64,000 bases of DNA from Takakia lepidozioides. Its lineage: Eukaryota > Streptophyta > Takakiopsida > Takakiales > Takakiaceae. The notes under the pieces were generated by a model, which saw only the letters and a list, made by a program, of their open reading frames with translations, was not told the DNA's origin and made no database searches. The translations under genes and the position numbers were made by a program. The stretch is taken from assembly GCA_030704615.1 (NCBI GenBank), contig CM060733.1, positions 8,122,001 to 8,186,000 of the forward strand. Reading direction: 5' to 3'. Positions 59,530 to 64,000 of this stretch are shown here, piece after piece. Positions within the stretch are counted from its first letter, which is position 1; each line of letters starts with the position of its first letter.

Positions 59530-60670
59530 CGTATAGATCCATGAACGGAAATTGGAGGAAATCACACAAACCCGGACAGAATCCATCGCGACTCAAACAG
59601 TGAGGAGGCAGGTGGACTTAACAATAAGGGTTAGCCCAATTGATCCGGTCAAACAAACAACCTCCACTGCCCAGTCGACGTTGCGAGATGGAGGAGATGA
59701 GCCGGAGATGGTCGTTGCTCACTGCGAAGGAAAAGAGAGCGAGCAGCAACAGCAGTAAATTCGGAACCCCTCCCCGAAATGGGTATACACCTCATAACCA
59801 TCTTAGCTATGTTCTTCTTTGTCCTTCTTCTAGTTTTCAAAATAAATTAATTGTTATGTTATTCCACAGGATGATATGATTCACCCTCCAATCGACTATC
59901 ACAAATCTGTGAACCCACAAGATTGGTATCGCCTCTCTGAGGGACCGAAAGGATCTCGACCAGGATACTACGTCCTGGTTCTTGACGTCGGTTACCTTGG
60001 TGAGGTTTACCTCCGAGATGGCGCGACATCCCCTCCCGCAACCCATCCTTGTGTGTGCGCTGGAAAATTCAAGCTTGCAGTCCGAAATGGGTTGGACGAC
60101 TTCCTGAAATGAGTCCTTAAGCATTTTGAGGTCTACTTTTGGAACATTGGACCGTTAGAAAATGTCCTGGATATAGGGCTGGCTTTGTTTGGAAGAAGGT
60201 TTTACAAGGTCAGGGAATTCAGCAATGAGAACTGTGTGAAGCATAGACAGACGTTCAGTGCCGAATGGCCCAAATATCCGAAAGCGCCAATATATCTTAA
60301 ACGTCTCTACGACCTTTTCACTGTAGATGACCCTGTAGCATACAAATCAAACACACTTCTTATCGACACTGTAGAAAATACGTATAAGTCGTACTTGAAC
60401 CCAAAGTCGTTCGGTATCTTCCTTCCAAAATATAAAGCGCTCGTCGACCCATACAAGGACAGGTTTCTTCTTGATGAACTCAAACCGCACCTGGAAGAGT
60501 TGCGGTTATCCGGAAAAGACGCTGATATACTCAACGTGGAAAAACCCATAGGATGTCCACCGTATAATGACCCAAAGGTCAAATGCCTCTTGCTATGGGA
60601 TTTGCAGTGGCAGGTTTATTTTAGAAAACAAAAATTTCCTGACGCTTCATTGGAACAGTTTGAAACGTAG
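59530..60670 (+). pseudogene. FCP1/NIF-like HAD domain, copy A, with in-frame stop
   Basis: A short exon with EEITQTRTESIATQTVRRQV (59,550-59,660) precedes an intron or spacer with palindrome copy 9. From an acceptor TTCCACAG (59,868) the domain reads PGYYVLVLDVGYLGEVYLRD, KLAVRNGLDDFLK, an in-frame TGA (60,110-60,112), VLKHFEVYFWNIGPLENVLD, and later NTLLIDTVENTYKSYLNPKS. This is the layout of the FCP1/NIF phosphatase domain that acts on RNA polymerase II or other nuclear phosphoproteins. The catalytic DxDxT/V is replaced by D-V-G, so catalysis is unlikely even without the stop. The frame ends at 60,670. Confidence 0.65.
59659..59682. repeat. 24-bp palindrome copy 9 (variant right half)
   Basis: AACCTCCA, centre CTGCCCAG, right half TCGACGTT. 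The same variant right half is seen in copy 12. Confidence 0.85.
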
Positions 60671-60692
60671 ATGGCTGCTCTAGATTTTCATG

Positions 60693-60716
60693 AACCTCGA
60701 CTGTCTAGTAGACGTT
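60693..60716. repeat. 24-bp palindrome copy 10 (diverged)
   Basis: AACCTCGA, centre CTGTCTAG, right half TAGACGTT. It lies between the ends of FCP1-like copies A and B. Confidence 0.75.
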
Positions 60717-60779
60717 GCTCCCAATGTCAATCCTGTCCTTGGTTTATCTTGATTACCACCTGAGTGGATGTATGAATTT

Positions 60780-61481
60780 CTCACAGATTGCAGCACCAGT
60801 TTCTCCAGTTGCGAAAGGATTGCGTTTGATAATTTTTGACCTGAATGGAGTTTTGTGCAAAGTCTTGAAGCACCAGAAGAGCTACAGTGTCCCCCGAATG
60901 TCCGAGACAGACTACAGGATACCAGCTCTTGTTGGATTTCGACTTGTCTATAGGCGGGAAAAATATCGTGAGGTGTGGACAGAGTTGAACAAACATTTCC
61001 GTCTAGGTATATGGAGCTGCATGATGTACAAGAACTTACAGCCTATCCTGGACTTTATGCTTCGGGGTCTTCCTCAGCCGGCATTCGTTATGTCTCAGGA
61101 AGATTGTATCTCATGTCCTACTTCTGTCCACCCTCAATTTATATCAGGATACGACTTGCCGAGTCTGTTCTTGAAGCCATTGACGACGGTCTGACAAAGA
61201 TTTGGTGGTCAGTACAACCTGAGTAATACTCTACTTATTGACGATTCAGCTATTAAGTGTGTGTTGAATCCGTTGAGACGGACTCTTGCTATCTCCAGAA
61301 GGTTCTTCAGAAATATTTGCTTGAAATGAAGAAATCTCACACCGTTTCCAGTTATCTCAGGGAAAAGAGGATAGGACTTAAGCCTTGTCAGAATGTTTCC
61401 ACCGATCCCAAGTTTAAGCCTCTCCTGGATTATGTTGATGATTCTAATTACGGGAATCTCCGATATGATGCTTCAAAATAA
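60780..61481 (+). pseudogene. FCP1/NIF-like HAD domain, copy B
   Basis: This starts after an acceptor-like TTTCTCACAG with IAAPVSPVAKGLRLIIFD, then LNGVLC where active phosphatases have DxDxT. It continues with FRLGIWSCMMYKNLQPILD and, after a TGA (61,192-61,194), NLSNTLLIDDSAIKCVLNP, the second conserved HAD block with DD kept. A frameshift near 61,280 leads to the C-terminal block EMKKSHTVSSYLREKRIGLK, ending at the TAA at 61,479-61,481. The first Asp of the nucleophile motif is present and the second is Asn. It is a broken copy, but its origin is clear. Confidence 0.68.
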
Positions 61482-61722
61482 AGATTTTATTGATCAACCA
61501 CGTCTGTGATTCAATGTTTATTTTTTATTGGTTTTTTTATAGGTTGTATTGTTTTTCTAGAAAAACTGTTGTGTACTGTGATTTCCTTTTCAATCTGAAT
61601 TGATATGGAATTGTTTGCTATTTCCTAGTCTCATCCATGCATTTCTCCACCCTATACCATCCCGATCCTCTGAGATACAGGCCTTCTCCAAAACTCGTCT
61701 CGAGGGTTTTTTCAAATCCAAC
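61482..61722. other. Spacer between FCP1-like copies B and C
   Basis: This AT-rich spacer probably contains the 3' UTR and polyadenylation region of copy B (AATAAAGATTTTATTG at the stop). No gene of its own is seen. Confidence 0.45.
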
Positions 61723-61746
61723 AAACTCCACTGTGCAGTGGAGGTT
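61723..61746. repeat. 24-bp palindrome copy 11
   Basis: AAACTCCA, centre CTGTGCAG, right half TGGAGGTT. It lies upstream of the first coding block of FCP1-like copy C. Confidence 0.9.
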
Positions 61747-61789
61747 ATCCCGTGTCTGTACAATGACCTTGTAAGTTCGTTTCTGCAGG

Positions 61790-64000
61790 TTCATGGTGAT
61801 GCTGCTGATGCCAACTTCTTGTCAGGACCTCCATTGGAATCCTCCATATCAAAAATTCGTCTACAGAGGGACAACATTCACACTACTGTTGAGATTTCTG
61901 TCATCGACGGTGAAGCATCATCCAGGCACTTGGCTTCCCTTCAATTGCACGACCCTCTTCTTCAGTCCATTCCTGAAAAAGATGTTCTGTCGCATAATTG
62001 TTTAGGATTAAATGTTGAAGATGGAAGCCAACTTGACAAATGTGCAGGGGATTTCGTGGACCTCACTCTACAATCCTCACCCTCCGTGTTAAGTGTCACT
62101 GATGTGAAATCTACCTCGAGAATGTCATCCGTTGAGGACGCGGCTGCGGCTACGGCTCCGCAACACAATGTTGCATCTTTTCCCTTCTTCTCTCCCCAGC
62201 ACGAAGGTTGGACAGCCCAAATCAGAAGGAGTTAGGTAAAATTACTTATATCTGAATTCTAACTCGTCCTTTTGTTTTCCTTAGTACTGGGTCTGATGTT
62301 CTTGTTTTACTCCAGGACAGAAAATCTGCGGATTGTGACCTTCCTGACAAACGACGTCTTCATTGGAAATCTGTTCCGAGGTAATCCCTTCGTTACGTGT
62401 GAATTCCATTCAAGATGTGGAGTGCTCAAGGGACAATTTCCATTCCGTTCCCCTTCTCCGAAACCCTTTCGACGAGGACAAGGACGAAACTTCAATTGCA
62501 ACTTCTGGGCTTCCCGACCCTGCAATGTTGGCGCAATGTTCTGCACCGAGGAAGCGGAATAGGGCCCCCAAACCATTTCCATCTCTTCTACAAATCGGTT
62601 CCACCGGAAAGAAGTCCTTCGTCAGAGACAAAGCAGACTCGAGGAAGAAAAGGAATACCTCGGATATACCGGGGTCTCATCAAAACACGTCCATTGGGAT
62701 GCCAAGCCCGCCAGCGAGACTTTCCAATAAGGCGACATCGGTATTATTCGATATCATTTCTCCACTTTTTTCTTTTTTTTGTTCGTTTGGTTATGCACTA
62801 ATTAACTCCATCTTTTTTTCAACAGGCGGGGATGCAGCACAATACCTTCATCAATTTCCCTCCGTACAAGGTACTTTCCTGAACCTCCACTTGGCAGTCG
62901 ACGTTCCTCTTTTTAGCAATATTCACCCTCTTCTTGAAACATTCCAAGCCCACAACATTGTGCACTATTTTGCCATTTTCTGCACAATCGAGTGATCTTC
63001 ATTACACTCAATCATTCTGGGTCGTGGGTATTTTTCATGGCAGAAACACTAATGTCAGTGTGTGATTAACCTGCTCAGGATAATTTTGTCTCTCATCCTT
63101 TACATGCAATAGCGGGGAAGAGGAAACGGATGTTGTTAATTTTGAGTGTCAACGGACTCCTCTGCTACCGGCCACCCCCAACCGGCGGTGAACTGTTTAA
63201 GGAGAAATTTCGTTTTAGGAATGTGACACTTCAAGTTCCTGACAGACCGTTTGTGGTGCCTTGGCCTGGAGTCTTGGAGTTTCTGGACCTTGCATTGAAG
63301 CATTTTCACGTGGCCATTTGGTCATGTACTGATAGAGGTGTTCTTTGTAGGATGTTGGAGAGCTTCGTCCCCACGAAAATAGCGAAGAAGTTTTCCTTCA
63401 TATGGTCTGCTGAGGATTGTAAGGATACCACCGGTTACATCAGGCCGGGGATGAAATATCTCGTGAAGGATATTCGAAGTGTTATTGTCAGGTACCCTGG
63501 TAGACCGTTTGCTACGCAGGGGCAAATACTTCATGTAGATGATGAGCCATCAAAAGGCCTGCGAAACCCACAAAATACTGGATTCTTCCCTTTCTCATTC
63601 AAGCCTTCACCAAACGGATTGCATGACCGGGATTATATGACAAAAGCAGTGTGGCCATATATATCGGAGATGGCTGGAGCTTCAACAGTCGTTGATTACA
63701 TTAACGAGAACCGGGCAAAGTGTTCTCATAAGCCTATTGGTCGAAACCATGCCTGCTGGGGCGGGTATGGAAGATATCTTGATCCTCGCATTTGGATCCC
63801 ACAACAAAAGGAACCTGATTACCTTGGTAGGCACGTGGATCCCACTCTTCTCTTGTTTGTTCATAATTTGATTTTCCAATTCTTTTGCAGCTGCATTTGC
63901 ACTCTTACCTCAACATATCCATATGCAAAACTTCCACTTTGGGCCTAACATTTGTCATTTCCATCGCTTGTCCCCAGTTACATTCAAGGAGGCAGTACAT
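61790..64000 (+). CDS. FCP1/NIF-like HAD domain protein, copy C, 3' end beyond window
   Basis: Several open blocks can be joined. 61,790-62,235 follows a CTGCAG acceptor and contains HGDAADANFLSGPPLESSIS. About 62,320-62,740 is a basic, disordered stretch with APRKRNRAPKPF and SRKKRNTSDIPG. A small exon at 62,827-62,870 reads MQHNTFINFPPYK. The last runs 63,113 to about 63,822. The HAD domain in the last exon begins KRKRMLLILSVNGLLCY, with S-V-N replacing the catalytic D-x-D. It goes on with FLDLALKHFHVAIWSCTDRG, FSFIWSAEDCKDTTGYIRP and ILHVDDEPSKGLRNPQNTGF. No internal stop is seen in the last three exons. The basic runs could be nuclear-localisation signals. A donor near 63,822 and an acceptor near 63,890 suggest the gene continues past the window. 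It is probably a nuclear pseudophosphatase. Confidence 0.65.
62882..62905. repeat. 24-bp palindrome copy 12 (variant right half)
   Basis: AACCTCCA, centre CTTGGCAG, right half TCGACGTT, as in copy 9. It lies in the intron just before the exon encoding the HAD domain of copy C. Confidence 0.85.

Noticed and set aside
60110-60112. Selenocysteine or programmed readthrough at the TGA in FCP1-like copy A
   Set aside because: Other blocks of the same unit also carry TGA or TAG stops with frameshifts, so mutation of CGA is the simpler explanation.
41565-62905. Regularly repeated palindromes as a CRISPR-like array
   Set aside because: Spacing is irregular (hundreds to thousands of bases), the copies lie between eukaryotic exons, and the host is a plant.

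Overview
This is a nuclear segment from a land plant. The evidence is spliceosomal introns with GT-AG borders, a plant xyloglucan-type fucosyltransferase, the plant meiotic protein PRD1, an ESCRT-III VPS24 gene, PLS-type pentatricopeptide (PPR) sequences, TTTAGGG-type repeats and plant transposon families. The species cannot be fixed from sequence alone. The transposon repertoire would fit a seed-free plant such as a lycophyte, fern or bryophyte, but that is a weak inference.

Positions 1-25,000 hold the ordinary genes among dispersed repeats: tRNA-derived SINEs, a tRNA-Ser(GCU) gene (-), a single-exon GT37 fucosyltransferase (-), a decayed L1-type LINE (+), an apparently incomplete short-chain dehydrogenase (-), an intact nine-exon PRD1 (+, 1373 codons) and an intact six-exon VPS24 (-, 232 codons). 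The dehydrogenase and PRD1 are divergent across about 800 bp. PRD1 and VPS24 converge. A hAT element with a perfect 8-bp target duplication sits just inside the last VPS24 intron.

Positions 25,000-34,700 are repeats: a 3.3-kb inverted-repeat element with a SINE in one arm, a decayed PPR gene with 352-bp tandem duplications, and a 210-bp minisatellite rich in TTTAGGG-like motifs.

Positions 34,700-64,000 look like one very large mobile or selfish unit with two divergent transcription units. The minus arm (about 45,200 down to 34,741) encodes a protein with repeats resembling the RNA polymerase II C-terminal domain and a DDE-type DUF7869-like transposase. The plus arm (about 55,000 to beyond the window end) encodes a transposon-associated domain, a ParB/sulfiredoxin-like domain, a degenerate methyltransferase-like domain, Ser-Pro-rich repeats and three FCP1/NIF-like HAD domains that have lost the usual catalytic DxD. 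Both arms carry a 24-bp palindrome (12 copies found by eye), placed in introns or between coding blocks and not noticed elsewhere. The minus arm is split by about 5 kb of PPR- and OSB-derived repeats. The two arms are separated by an 8.85-kb CACTA-like element (45,764-54,617) carrying more of the same repeats. Eight in-frame stops in the arms are all TGA or TAG explainable as C-to-T changes of CGA or CAG, as expected for a methylated, decaying element. The last FCP1-like gene still appears open.
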